Below, piece by piece: positions 16,499 to 25,264 of a stretch of 64,000 nt of DNA (its first letter is position 1; every line of letters starts with the position of its first letter). The notes below the pieces were generated by a model. The model was not told the origin of the DNA. It saw only the letters and a list, made by a program, of their open reading frames with translations, and ran no database searches. Made by a program: the position numbers and the translations under genes. The stretch comes from Coprobacillus cateniformis. GTDB taxonomy: Bacteria; Bacillota_I; Bacilli_A; Erysipelotrichales; Coprobacillaceae. The stretch is from assembly GCF_009767585.1 (NCBI RefSeq), contig NZ_WSNW01000001.1:2448090-2512089 (forward strand), written 5' to 3'.

Positions 16499-18006
16499 AA
16501 ATATTAAAGATATGTCTAAATAGAATGTTTATATTTGGAGTTTTAATTTTATTACAAGTTTTATGGTTAGGTTTTTTTACGTCCTCATTACTTAAATCTT
16601 ATGTATGGTTAAGACCATTGATGTTTATTATGAGTTCTGCTGTTGTATTATGGCTTGTCAGTAAAGATGAAACATCAGCATATAAGATTTCATGGATTAT
16701 TCTTATTCTTGTGTTTCCAGTCTTTGGAGGATTGCTTTATTTATCAATTGGAAATAAAAAACCTTCCCGTGTCATTCGTAAAAAATTACAGCCAGTCCTT
16801 GATGAAATTGAGCCGGTTATGATAATGCCACAAGATATTGCATATGAAATGAATGATGGAAAGACTCATGGATTTACATATTTATCTGATCTAGGGTTTG
16901 GGACTTATCAGAATACAATAACAAAATATTATTCATTAGGTGATTATAATTATTGTGATTTGTTAAAAGATATAAAAAATGCAAAACACTTTATTTTTAT
17001 GGAATACTTTATTGTTGCAGAAGGATTAATGTTTGAGACAATACTCAAATTATTAAAACAAAAAGTGAAAGAAGGTATTGAAGTCCGTTTTATTTATGAT
17101 GATGTTGGAAGTTTAACAACTGTTCCTTATCATTTTGAAAAACAATTAGAAGAATATGGTATTCAATGTGTTGTTTTTAATCCTTTTGTACCTATTGTTT
17201 CAGTTGCTATGAATCATCGTGATCATCGTAAAATTTGTGTGATTGATGGTTATATTGGTTACAGTGGAGGATTTAATCTAGCAGATGAATATATCAATGC
17301 AAAAGTTCGTTTTGGTCATTGGAAAGATACAGGAATACGTTTAGAGGGTGATGGTGTTTGGAATTTGACAACAATGTTTTTGTCTACTTGGAATGCTTAT
17401 CGTCATGATGATAAAACATTTACACAATATATGCCTGATATCTATCATCATAATCATTATCCATTTGATGGATACGTTGTTGCTTATGGTGATTCTCCTT
17501 TGGATGAAGAACGCACTGGTGAAAATATATATATGAATTTAATCAATTGTGCTCAGGAAGAAATCTTAATAATGACACCATATTTTATTATTGATGATGC
17601 TATGATGAAAGCACTTATTCTCGCATGTAAAAAGGGTGTAAGTGTAAAGATTATTACACCAGGAATTCCAGATAAGAAAAATGTTTATAAAGTCACACGT
17701 TCTTATTATTATTCTCTCATTTATGAAGGAGTAGAATTTTATGAATATAAACCTGGTTTTTTGCATGCCAAAATGGTGTTATGTGATCACAAAATTGCAA
17801 CTGTAGGAACAATCAATTTTGATTATCGAAGTCTTTATTTACATTTTGAATGTAATGTTTTATTGTATCAAACTTCAACAATTCAAGATATTGAAAAAGA
17901 TTTCCAGGAAACACTTTCATTGAGTCAAAAAATAGATCAAAAAAAGAGTCGAAGATTTAGAGGTTTATATGAAGCTATTTTAAGATTATTTGCCCCTTTA
18001 ATGTAA
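16495..18006 (+). CDS. cls: Cardiolipin synthase (phospholipase D family)
   Basis: 503 residues. Two N-terminal TM helices (about 11-32 and 38-58, plus a third hydrophobic stretch to about 85) are the PLDc_N region. Two HKD motifs follow: HRDHRKICVIDGYIGYSGG at about 241-260 and HAKMVLCDHKIATVGTIN at about 422-440. The length matches bacterial ClsA. The enzyme joins two phosphatidylglycerol molecules to cardiolipin and glycerol at the membrane. It starts inside the DUF1934 stop (ATGA) with CAGGAGGAAC as ribosome site. Confidence 0.93.
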   Translation: MKILKICLNRMFIFGVLILLQVLWLGFFTSSLLKSYVWLRPLMFIMSSAVVLWLVSKDETSAYKISWIILILVFPVFGGLLYLSIGNKKPSRVIRKKLQPVLDEIEPVMIMPQDIAYEMNDGKTHGFTYLSDLGFGTYQNTITKYYSLGDYNYCDLLKDIKNAKHFIFMEYFIVAEGLMFETILKLLKQKVKEGIEVRFIYDDVGSLTTVPYHFEKQLEEYGIQCVVFNPFVPIVSVAMNHRDHRKICVIDGYIGYSGGFNLADEYINAKVRFGHWKDTGIRLEGDGVWNLTTMFLSTWNAYRHDDKTFTQYMPDIYHHNHYPFDGYVVAYGDSPLDEERTGENIYMNLINCAQEEILIMTPYFIIDDAMMKALILACKKGVSVKIITPGIPDKKNVYKVTRSYYYSLIYEGVEFYEYKPGFLHAKMVLCDHKIATVGTINFDYRSLYLHFECNVLLYQTSTIQDIEKDFQETLSLSQKIDQKKSRRFRGLYEAILRLFAPLM

Positions 18007-18102
18007 CTGGTTGATAGTTAACAGTATACAATTTTTAATATGAGTCTCATAAATGAGTCTCATAAAATTTGTATATGAATACTTTATAAATGTTTTTAAT
18101 TT

Positions 18103-18520
18103 ATGAAAGTTATTGTAGAGGTGGTTATTGAAATAGATAATAAAATAAAGAAAAGATTAACAGTTTTTGGTATTGCCTGTATAGTTTCTATGTTTACAAA
18201 GTGGTTTGGGTCTGGACGAAACATATGGTACAATAATACTTATGAATCCTATAACAATTATTTCTCTTGTGTGTTTATTTGCTGGTATTTGGATAAATAA
18301 TTATAAAAATAGTTTGATTTTCTCTTTGGCTGGTAGTTTTATACTTATTATTATGGAAATCTATTATTTTATGACTTGGCATATAATGTTTATGACAGGT
18401 GTATTCAGTATTCAGACGAGTATTGGATTAGTATATTCAATGTTTTATGTTGGAATTGGTTTAGCAATTATCTTCTTTTTCACTTTCATATGTTTTCAAT
18501 CAGTAACTTTAAAAAATTAG
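18103..18520 (+). pseudogene. Small multi-pass membrane protein gene with a one-base frameshift
   Basis: The first frame gives KIKKRLTVFGIACIVSMFTK then WFG and runs on into unrelated sequence. The second frame, from 18206, gives GLDETYGTIILMNPITIISL, then LVCLFAGIWINN and further hydrophobic helices to TAA at 18520. Removing one G from the GGG at 18208-18210 joins them as TKWFGLDETYGTIILMNP, a sensible protein of about 130 residues with four TM helices. A GAGGTGG ribosome site lies near 18118-18124, but the codon after it in frame is ATT (18127), so the start may also be damaged. Function unknown. Confidence 0.6.
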
Positions 18521-18859
18521 AAATGAATTATGATGAAGTAAAGAATTTAAAAGTTAGGGAATAACAATGTGACACAATACATCATCAAGATAGGAATATA
18601 GTGATGATTTTCATAAAATCGGTCTATATATTGGTGTTATAAAAAACATAGATTAGGGCATGGTCCAGATAGCGTTGCTAGAGGTTAGAATAGATACTGA
18701 AACGAAACCTTATGAGACATCGATAACTCAGTTCTAGATGACAGTGTCTGAGTTGTAAAAGTTAATCATTATAGTATGATAAATGTAAGAAAAATGTTGA
18801 CTATATCGGTAAATATGATATTGTATTAAAAGTATGATAATTGATAAAAGGAGGATACT
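18521..18859 (+). other. 340-base leader/intergenic region upstream of argS
   Basis: No coding frame. It is less AT-rich than its surroundings around 18655-18760 and holds several possible pairings: AACTCAG (from about 18728) with CTGAGTT (to about 18757), and a CATCATCAAG/CTATAGTGATGATT pair at 18581-18608. There is no T-box consensus (AGGGTGGNACCGCG) and no terminator before argS. It could hold a small RNA or a leader element; I cannot name it. Confidence 0.35.
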
Positions 18860-20521
18860 ATGGCTGTTAATAAAATAGAACTTTCATTAAAGAAGGTCTT
18901 AAAACAAGCAATTATTGATTTGGATTTTGTAGAAGATTATAATCTTGATCAAATAGTCATTGAAATCCCAAAAGACAAAACACATGGTGATTATTCAAGT
19001 AATATTGCAATGCAATTAACAAAGATTTTAAAAAGAAATCCAAGAGAGATTGCACAAGGAATTATTGAAACAATGAACAAAGATGCTGGAAATATTGATC
19101 ATGTAGAAATTGCGGGACCAGGATTTATAAATTTATTTTTAAGAAAAGATGCAATGACTTCTATAATTAAAGAAGTTTTAGTTGAGCAGGATCACTATGG
19201 ACAAAGTGATTTTGGAAAAGGTATAAAATACAATATTGAATTTGTATCAGCAAATCCAACTGGTGATTTACACTTGGGTCATGCGAAAGGGGCAGCTGTT
19301 GGTGATAGTATTTGTCGTATTATGAATGCAGCAGGCTATGATGTGACAAAAGAGTATTATATCAATGATGCTGGAAATCAGATTACAAATTTAGCGTTAT
19401 CATTATATGCAAGATATCTTCAAGCCTTGGGACAAGAAAGACAACTTCCAGAAGATGGATACTATGGAAAAGATATCATTCAAATTGCTGAAAGCATTAA
19501 AAATGAGTATGGTGATAAGTTTGCTCATGTTGATGAAAAAGAAGCTATTGCTTATTTTAGAAGTATTGGAACTGAACATGAATTACAAAAGATTAAAGAT
19601 ATATTAAAAGAATTTAGAGTTGTTCATGATGTTTGGTTTAGTGAAACATCTTTATATGCTGAAAATAAGATTGAACCAACGATTCAAAGATTAAAAGATC
19701 AAGGCTATACGTATGAAGCAGAAGGGGCTTTATGGTTTAAATCAACTGAGTTTGATGATGATAAAGACCGTGTTTTAATTAAATCTGATGGAAGTTATAC
19801 ATATTTAACACCAGATATTGCATATCATTTAAACAAGTTAGATAGAGGATATGAGTATTTAGTAGACTTACTTGGAGCTGACCATCATGGTTATATTAAT
19901 CGTATGAAAGCAGCTATTCAAGCATTAGGATATAATGCTGATCAATTAAATATTGACATTATGCAAATGGTACGTATGGTTGAAAATGGTGAAGTTGTGA
20001 AAATGAGTAAGCGTACTGGAAATGCAGTCACTATTAAAGATTTAATTGATGATATTGGTGTAGATGCATCACGTTATTTCTTTGTATCAAAAGCTGCCAG
20101 TTCACCATTTGATTTTGATTTAGGTTTAGCAAAATCGAAATCAAATGACAATCCAGTTTATTATGCACAGTATGCTCATGCAAGAATGTGCTCTATTGAA
20201 AGACAGGCACAGACTGTTGGTATTGAGGTGGCTGATCATTATGAATTATTGACACACCCTAAAGAAATAGAATTGGTAAAACATATTAATGAGTTTAGAA
20301 ATGAAATAGTAGAAAGTGCAAAACAAAGAGCGCCACATAAAATTGCAAATTATATTCAAAGACTTGCTCAATTGTTCCATTCGTTCTATAATGATTGTTA
20401 TGTTATTGATGAAGCAAATAGAGAGTTATCTTCACAAAGATTATCTCTTGTAAGAGCAACACAAATTACATTAAAAAATGCATTAAATTTAATTGGTGTA
20501 AGTGCACCTGAAAAAATGTAG
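18860..20521 (+). CDS. argS: Arginyl-tRNA synthetase
   Basis: 553 residues, normal for the bacterial enzyme. It has an N-terminal Arg-S additional domain (about 1-85), the class I signature HLGHAKGAAVGD (HIGH motif, about 135-146) after EFVSANPTGDLHLGH, the KMSKRTGN motif (KMSKS type, about 378-385), and the DALR anticodon-binding domain (about 430-553, with YAQYAHARMCSIERQ). It charges tRNA-Arg with arginine using ATP in the cytoplasm. Start ATG after AAAGGAGGATACT. rpoE follows 10 bases after the stop, an arrangement common in Bacillota. Confidence 0.97.
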   Translation: MAVNKIELSLKKVLKQAIIDLDFVEDYNLDQIVIEIPKDKTHGDYSSNIAMQLTKILKRNPREIAQGIIETMNKDAGNIDHVEIAGPGFINLFLRKDAMTSIIKEVLVEQDHYGQSDFGKGIKYNIEFVSANPTGDLHLGHAKGAAVGDSICRIMNAAGYDVTKEYYINDAGNQITNLALSLYARYLQALGQERQLPEDGYYGKDIIQIAESIKNEYGDKFAHVDEKEAIAYFRSIGTEHELQKIKDILKEFRVVHDVWFSETSLYAENKIEPTIQRLKDQGYTYEAEGALWFKSTEFDDDKDRVLIKSDGSYTYLTPDIAYHLNKLDRGYEYLVDLLGADHHGYINRMKAAIQALGYNADQLNIDIMQMVRMVENGEVVKMSKRTGNAVTIKDLIDDIGVDASRYFFVSKAASSPFDFDLGLAKSKSNDNPVYYAQYAHARMCSIERQAQTVGIEVADHYELLTHPKEIELVKHINEFRNEIVESAKQRAPHKIANYIQRLAQLFHSFYNDCYVIDEANRELSSQRLSLVRATQITLKNALNLIGVSAPEKM

Positions 20522-20530
20522 GAGGATACT

Positions 20531-20860
20531 ATGATTGATTATAAACAAAGTTCAATGGTTGATATTGCGTTTGATTTGATGAAGAAAAAGAAAAAACCTG
20601 TTGATTTCTATAAGTTATGGCAGGAGGTTTCAGAAATCAAAGGATTTAGTGAAGCAGATAAAGATGAAAATGAATCTTTATTCTACACAAATATTACATT
20701 AGATGGTCGCTTAATAACAGTGGGTGAAAATCATTGGGATTTAAGAAGCCGTCATAAATTTGATGAAGTGCATATTGATATGAATGATATCTATGCAGAT
20801 GAAGAAGAGACTCCTGAAGAGGAAGAAGACGACGGATTAGTTGAAGATGATTATAATTAA
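20531..20860 (+). CDS. rpoE: RNA polymerase delta subunit
   Basis: 109 residues. The N-terminal HARE-HTH domain (about 1-75) has the typical SMVDIAFDLMKKKKKPVDFY and FYTNITLDGRLITVGENHWD. The C-terminal tail is nearly all Asp and Glu (EEETPEEEEDDGLVEDDYN), the disordered nucleic acid-mimicking tail. Delta binds core RNA polymerase in low-GC Gram-positives, speeds enzyme recycling and affects promoter selectivity. It shares the strong GGAGGATACT ribosome site pattern with argS and is followed by a terminator. Confidence 0.95.
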   Translation: MIDYKQSSMVDIAFDLMKKKKKPVDFYKLWQEVSEIKGFSEADKDENESLFYTNITLDGRLITVGENHWDLRSRHKFDEVHIDMNDIYADEEETPEEEEDDGLVEDDYN

Positions 20861-20886
20861 GAGATGAGTTCATCTCTTTTTTTTTG
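20861..20886 (+). terminator. Rho-independent terminator
   Basis: GAGATGA (20861-20867) and TCATCTC (20870-20876) with a 2-base gap, directly after the rpoE stop, then a run of 10 T. Confidence 0.9.
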
Positions 20887-20952
20887 ACATATAAGTTGTG
20901 ATTATGAATGAGACATGATAGAATTGTTAAACATAATGTAAAGGAAGATTTG

Positions 20953-22287
20953 ATGAAAAAAAACAAACATGAGAAATATAGTTTATTAACCGCAATTACA
21001 ATGATTGTTGGAACATGTATAGGATCGGGTATCTTTTTTAAAAGTGATAATATCTTGATAGCAACTCAAGGGAGTATTCTCTTGGGTGTTTTGTTGTTTG
21101 GTTTAGCAGCTATTGCGATTATATTTGGAAGCTTGACAATGAGTGAACTTGCTGCAAGAACAAATGAACCAGGTGGATTAATAGCATATGCACAGGAATT
21201 TGTAAATAATCAAACAGCATGTGGATTTGGCTGGTTTTTGATTTTTATCTATTTTCCTACTATTGTCGTTGTTGTGGCTTGGGTTATAGGGATTTATATA
21301 GATATCTTATTTCATTTACAAGCAACCTTAGAATTTCAAGTCCTTATAGGATTTGGATTTATTATTATTTGTTTTCTATATAATGTTTTTCTTCCACGTT
21401 TTGGTGCTATTTTTCAGGATATTTCTACATTTGTTAAAATGTTGCCATTATTTTTATTAGGCATATTAGGAATTGTTTATGGTGATCCTATTCAGGGTCT
21501 TGCTGAGACTTCACAAAGCGCTATTTTAAGCACAGGCTGGCTTATGGCCCTAGGACCCATTGCTTATTCTTATGATGGATGGATTGTGGCTACATCCCTT
21601 TCACATGAAGTCAAGAATGCGAAGCAGACAATGCCTAAAGCATTAACAATTGCACCATTACTTATTTTAACTATCTATACACTTTATTTTGTAGGGATTT
21701 CTAGTTATGTTGGTGTTGATCAGGTCATAGCCTTGGGAGATGCTCATGTCAGTGTAGCGGCGAGTCAATTATTAGGAGGCACTTTTGCCAAACTTATTGT
21801 TGTTTTTGTAATTGTATCAGTTATGGGAACTGTCAATGGATTAATTACTGGTTTTATGCGTATGCCATATTCTTTGGCAATGCGTAAGGGTATGATTCCA
21901 TTTTCAAAACAACTCAAAAAGGTTCATTCACAGTTAGATATTCCTGTATCTTCTGCTTTATTTGCTTTCTTGATTTGTGCATTTTGGATGATTGTGCATT
22001 ACATTTGTACGAAGTTTTCAATTATTCCTAATAGCGATATATCAGAAATTGCTATTTCTATTGCATATATGCTATATATTGTATTATATTATCAAGTTTA
22101 TTGTCTCTATAAACAAAAACAGATCAAAAGTTTATTTAAGGGTGTTATTTGTCCTGTATTTGCAACAATAGGTTCATTGATAATATTGTCTGGTGGACTT
22201 CAAAGTCATTATTTTATTTATTATATAATGATTTGTGGTGGTATTTATGGTATTTCACAAATTTACTATTATTTACATACGAAGTAA
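20953..22287 (+). CDS. APC family amino acid permease
   Basis: 444 residues from ATG at 20953, where AAGGAAG lies 5 bases upstream; the longer frame from 20908 has no ribosome site. About 12 TM helices. The first helix has TMIVGTCIGSGIFFKSD, the substrate-binding GxxxGSGIF motif of APC transporters. LAARTNEPGGLIAYAQEF in TM3 and SYDGWIVATSLSHEVKNAKQTM in the TM6 region are typical of the LAT/basic amino acid branch (serine/threonine or neutral amino acid exchangers). It moves amino acids across the cytoplasmic membrane; specificity cannot be read. Stands alone after the rpoE terminator. Confidence 0.9.
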   Translation: MKKNKHEKYSLLTAITMIVGTCIGSGIFFKSDNILIATQGSILLGVLLFGLAAIAIIFGSLTMSELAARTNEPGGLIAYAQEFVNNQTACGFGWFLIFIYFPTIVVVVAWVIGIYIDILFHLQATLEFQVLIGFGFIIICFLYNVFLPRFGAIFQDISTFVKMLPLFLLGILGIVYGDPIQGLAETSQSAILSTGWLMALGPIAYSYDGWIVATSLSHEVKNAKQTMPKALTIAPLLILTIYTLYFVGISSYVGVDQVIALGDAHVSVAASQLLGGTFAKLIVVFVIVSVMGTVNGLITGFMRMPYSLAMRKGMIPFSKQLKKVHSQLDIPVSSALFAFLICAFWMIVHYICTKFSIIPNSDISEIAISIAYMLYIVLYYQVYCLYKQKQIKSLFKGVICPVFATIGSLIILSGGLQSHYFIYYIMICGGIYGISQIYYYLHTK

Positions 22288-22339
22288 TTATTTATTTCAT
22301 TATTTGAAAAAGGTATAATAAGACAAGGAGGTGTTAAAC

Positions 22340-23026
22340 ATGGATATCTATTATGAAATTATCGGTGAAGGATTTCCACTTGTCTTGTTACATGGAAATA
22401 ATGAAGATCATCATGTTTTTGATGAGGCAGTCAAACTCTTAGCAAAAGAATACCAGTGTATTCTCATTGATTCTCGTTACCATGGACAATCTATTCATAA
22501 AGGTGATTTATCATATCAGCAAATGTGTGAAGATGTTCAAGCAGTTATGACACACTTACATATTGAAGCGTATGATGTTATTGGTTTTAGTGATGGAGCC
22601 ATTGTTTCTTTATTGTTAGGATTATCTGATCAAAGATTAAAGCATATTGTTTCTATTGGAGCAAATACAAAACCATGTATGATTAAACCATTTTATCGTT
22701 TTTATGATTATGTTATGCTTATTTGTTTAATGCCTTTTTGTCTTTACAATTCAAAAGCGAGAAGAACTTTTCAACTTATTAGATTGATGCAAAAGCAACC
22801 TCAATTGAATTATAAGGATCTGCAAAAGATTCATATTCCTGTCTTGGTGATGGCAGGAGAATATGATATGATAAAACAAGATGATACATTGATGATTGGA
22901 AAGTCACTTCCCTATTGTGTTGTGAAAATTATTAAACAGGGGAATCATTTTTTACTTAGAGATTCTTTTCAACAGACAATCAAAGAAATTCAGCTTTTTT
23001 TGAAAACGTGTCATCAGGAGGTATAG
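22340..23026 (+). CDS. Alpha/beta hydrolase
   Basis: 228 residues from ATG at 22340; a GTG at 22331 lies inside the AAGGAGGTG ribosome site and is rejected. The fold marks are LVLLHGNNEDHHVF (oxyanion loop), the nucleophile elbow IGFSDGAIVS (Ser at about 93), the acid in VMAGEYDMIK (about 176) and the His in KQGNHFLL (about 202). Similar to lysophospholipase/carboxylesterase-type hydrolases; substrate unknown. A TATAAT box at 22314-22319 marks a promoter. It leads a run of four closely spaced genes (hydrolase, aroD, HD, Gx). Confidence 0.85.
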   Translation: MDIYYEIIGEGFPLVLLHGNNEDHHVFDEAVKLLAKEYQCILIDSRYHGQSIHKGDLSYQQMCEDVQAVMTHLHIEAYDVIGFSDGAIVSLLLGLSDQRLKHIVSIGANTKPCMIKPFYRFYDYVMLICLMPFCLYNSKARRTFQLIRLMQKQPQLNYKDLQKIHIPVLVMAGEYDMIKQDDTLMIGKSLPYCVVKIIKQGNHFLLRDSFQQTIKEIQLFLKTCHQEV

Positions 23027-23027
23027 T

Positions 23028-23780
23028 ATGAAAGTTTGTACAGTCAGAGGTATTCATATTGGTGAAGGAAAGCCAAAAGTTTGTCTGCCTATTGTAGGGA
23101 AAAATGAAAAGGAGATTATTCAGCAATTTCAATCATTTCAAGGCTTGCCATATGATGTTATTGAATTGAGGATAGATTTTTATCAGGAGATAAGAAATAG
23201 CAGTAGCTTAAAAAGTGTTCTACAGAAATTAAGATCAATGACAGATTTACCTATTTTACTAACATATCGTTCTTCTCGTGAGGGAGGACAGATGCAATTG
23301 AGTGATGAAGAATATCAAACATTTGTAAAGCAGGCATGTGAGAGTCAGTGTATAGATTTAATTGATATTGAATTGATGAGTGGGAATACTTTGGTCTTTC
23401 AACTTGTAGAAATTGCTCATCAAAATGATATCAAAGTCGTGATGTCTAATCATGATTTTGATAAGACACCTTGTTTTTCTGATATGATGAATAGATTAGA
23501 ACAAATGGAAATTCTAGGAGCAGATATTTGTAAATTAGCTGTTATGCCAATAACTTATAAAGATGTTATAACATTATTAAATATGACATTAGAAATGTCT
23601 CATAAATTAGAAAGACCAATAGTTACAATGGCTATGGGGAAAATTGGCGTGATTTCTAGAATTACAGGTGAATTAACAGGTTCATCTATGACTTTTGCAA
23701 GTGCTGGTAAAATATCTGCACCAGGTCAAATGAATGTTATTGATATGCAAGTTTTATTGGAGGCTATTCATCATGATTGA
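23028..23780 (+). CDS. aroD: Type I 3-dehydroquinate dehydratase
   Basis: 250 residues. It has the substrate-binding VIELRIDFY, the catalytic His in SNHDFDKTP (about 142) and the Schiff-base Lys in ICKLAVMP (Lys169), then SMTFASAGKISAPGQM near the end. It turns 3-dehydroquinate into 3-dehydroshikimate in the shikimate pathway by imine chemistry. Other aro genes are not in the window. It starts one base after the hydrolase stop (GGAGGTATAGT precedes ATG) and overlaps the HD gene by 8 bases, so the genes are coupled. Confidence 0.95.
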   Translation: MKVCTVRGIHIGEGKPKVCLPIVGKNEKEIIQQFQSFQGLPYDVIELRIDFYQEIRNSSSLKSVLQKLRSMTDLPILLTYRSSREGGQMQLSDEEYQTFVKQACESQCIDLIDIELMSGNTLVFQLVEIAHQNDIKVVMSNHDFDKTPCFSDMMNRLEQMEILGADICKLAVMPITYKDVITLLNMTLEMSHKLERPIVTMAMGKIGVISRITGELTGSSMTFASAGKISAPGQMNVIDMQVLLEAIHHD

Positions 23781-24534
23781 TCTTCAAAAAGCAAGATTGG
23801 CATTTAAAAATTATGTCTCTCATTATGATACAAATATTCCATCTATTCGTTTGAAAATTATTCATACATATGAAGTTATGAAATGTAGTGATTATCTTTG
23901 TAAACAATTAAAATGGAATCAGGAAGATAAAGAGTTAGCCGCTTTAATTGCTTTATTACATGATATTGGACGTTTTGAACAATGGGTGAAATATGAAAGC
24001 TTTGCTGATTATAAAACGATTGATCACGCAATGTTTTCAAGTCAACTGCTATTTGATGAAGGTTTTATAAGAACCTTTATTGAAGATCATCAATATGATG
24101 ATCTTATCAAAGCAGCTATTGAACAGCATAATAAATATAAAATAGATGAAGGGTTTGATGAAAGAACTTTATTGTTCATTCATTTGATTAGAGATGCTGA
24201 TAAATTAGATAATTTTAGAGTTAAAGAGGAAGAAGATATTGAAAATACACTCTATGCATCTGCTGAAGTCGTTAACCAAGAAAAAATATCACCAGAAATA
24301 TATAAACAATTCTATAATCAAGAACTTATTTATGCACCTTATCGAAAAACACGTTTAGATATGTGGTTATCTTATATTGCATTTATCTTTGATTTGCATT
24401 TTCCACAAAGTTTACAATATATTCAAGAAAACAATTGGGTTCATCGCTCTTTTGATAGATTGAATCCACAGGATCAAAAGACACATAAACAATACACTAT
24501 CTTACGACAACGTGCTTTGGATTATATTAAATAG
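23773..24534 (+). CDS. HD domain phosphohydrolase
   Basis: 253 residues from ATG at 23773 (GGAGG at 23759-23763); the longer frame from 23734 lies within aroD and lacks a site. The HD metal-binding pattern is H in IIHTYEVMKC, HD in ALLHDIGRFEQW (about 66-67) and D in IRDADKLDNF (about 146). Such metal-dependent enzymes cleave phosphate esters of nucleotides or related compounds; the substrate is unknown. It overlaps the end of aroD, so translation is coupled. Confidence 0.85.
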   Translation: MIDLQKARLAFKNYVSHYDTNIPSIRLKIIHTYEVMKCSDYLCKQLKWNQEDKELAALIALLHDIGRFEQWVKYESFADYKTIDHAMFSSQLLFDEGFIRTFIEDHQYDDLIKAAIEQHNKYKIDEGFDERTLLFIHLIRDADKLDNFRVKEEEDIENTLYASAEVVNQEKISPEIYKQFYNQELIYAPYRKTRLDMWLSYIAFIFDLHFPQSLQYIQENNWVHRSFDRLNPQDQKTHKQYTILRQRALDYIK

Positions 24535-24545
24535 AAAGGATTATT

Positions 24546-25055
24546 ATGGGACATAAGAAAACAAAAAAAATTGTATATCTGGCATTGTTAAGTGCCCTTG
24601 CAATTATTTTACATACTGTAGATCATTATCTGTCTTCTCCACTCCCATTGGGAGTTAAGTTAGGAATTGCCAATATTGTAGCTTTACTTGTTGTAGATAT
24701 TTATGGGACAAAGGAAATGTTTGTTGTCAATTTTTTCCGTGTTATTATTTCTGGTCTTCTAACTGGAACACTCATGCATTATACCTTTTTAATGAGTTGT
24801 GGCGGTGTCTTTTTGAGCAGTGTTGTTTTAGCACTTTTAAAAAGATATACAAAGCTACCTCTGGTATCTGTATCAATTATTGCTGCTATATGCCATAATA
24901 TTGGACAAATGTTTGTGATATCTTTTGTGATTTCTTCAGCTGCTTTAATGCCATATATATTTGTTATGTTGGCAGCTTCTATTCCAACAGGAATTTTAAC
25001 AGGCTTAACTGCTATTGAGGTATTAAAGAGAGTAAAAAGGGAACAGTTTCAATAA
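24546..25055 (+). CDS. Gx transporter family membrane protein (HepT/HepS component I-like)
   Basis: 169 residues with five hydrophobic segments. KIVYLALLSALAIILHTVD and SPLPLGVKLGIANIVALLVVDI, together with NFFRVIISGLLTGT, match the Gx_transp family (often annotated as heptaprenyl diphosphate synthase component I, or as an ECF-type S-like membrane component). In other Bacillota it pairs with a NusG-II domain protein, which is absent here. Starts 11 bases after the HD gene with GAAAGGATT. Function remains uncertain. Confidence 0.8.
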   Translation: MGHKKTKKIVYLALLSALAIILHTVDHYLSSPLPLGVKLGIANIVALLVVDIYGTKEMFVVNFFRVIISGLLTGTLMHYTFLMSCGGVFLSSVVLALLKRYTKLPLVSVSIIAAICHNIGQMFVISFVISSAALMPYIFVMLAASIPTGILTGLTAIEVLKRVKREQFQ

Positions 25056-25096
25056 ATACTTATTCACTAAAATATTAATAATAATTAGTAAAAATA

Positions 25097-25125
25097 TTGA
25101 CATAATTTACTTAAACAATTATACT
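25097..25125 (+). promoter_or_regulatory. Promoter of the GH2 glycosidase gene
   Basis: TTGACA (25097-25102), 17 bases, TATACT (25120-25125): near-perfect sigma-A promoter. The start point would be around 25132, immediately before the RAT sequence. Confidence 0.8.
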
Positions 25126-25137
25126 GATAGTACAGTA

Positions 25138-25168
25138 GGATTGTTACTATTTGATTAGGCAAGACCTA
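25138..25168 (+). promoter_or_regulatory. Ribonucleic antiterminator (RAT) of the LicT/BglG type
   Basis: GGATTGTTACT begins at 25139, followed by ATTTGATT and AGGCAAGACCT, closely matching the RAT consensus (GGATTGTNACTG...AGGCAAAACCT) bound by LicT, SacT, SacY and BglG. Its 3' part overlaps the 5' arm of the following terminator, so the two structures exclude each other. In this class the phosphorylation-controlled antiterminator stabilises the RAT hairpin when the inducing beta-glucoside or related sugar is present. Confidence 0.85.
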
Positions 25169-25214
25169 ATGACTTGAATGTATATTATTACATCAAGCCA
25201 TTAGGTCTTTTTAT
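25161..25214 (+). terminator. RAT-controlled terminator in the GH2 leader
   Basis: AAGACCTAATGACTTGA (25161-25177) pairs with TCAAGCCATTAGGTCTT (25193-25209), one mismatch, then a T run. It shares bases 25161-25168 with the RAT hairpin. Confidence 0.9.
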
Positions 25215-25264
25215 GTATTCAAATAATCATAATAGTACATCCTCTATGAAAAAAGGAGGCAATT

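Noticed and set aside
18521..18859. T-box leader for argS
   Set aside because: No AGGGTGGNACCGCG-like T-box sequence and no terminator before argS.
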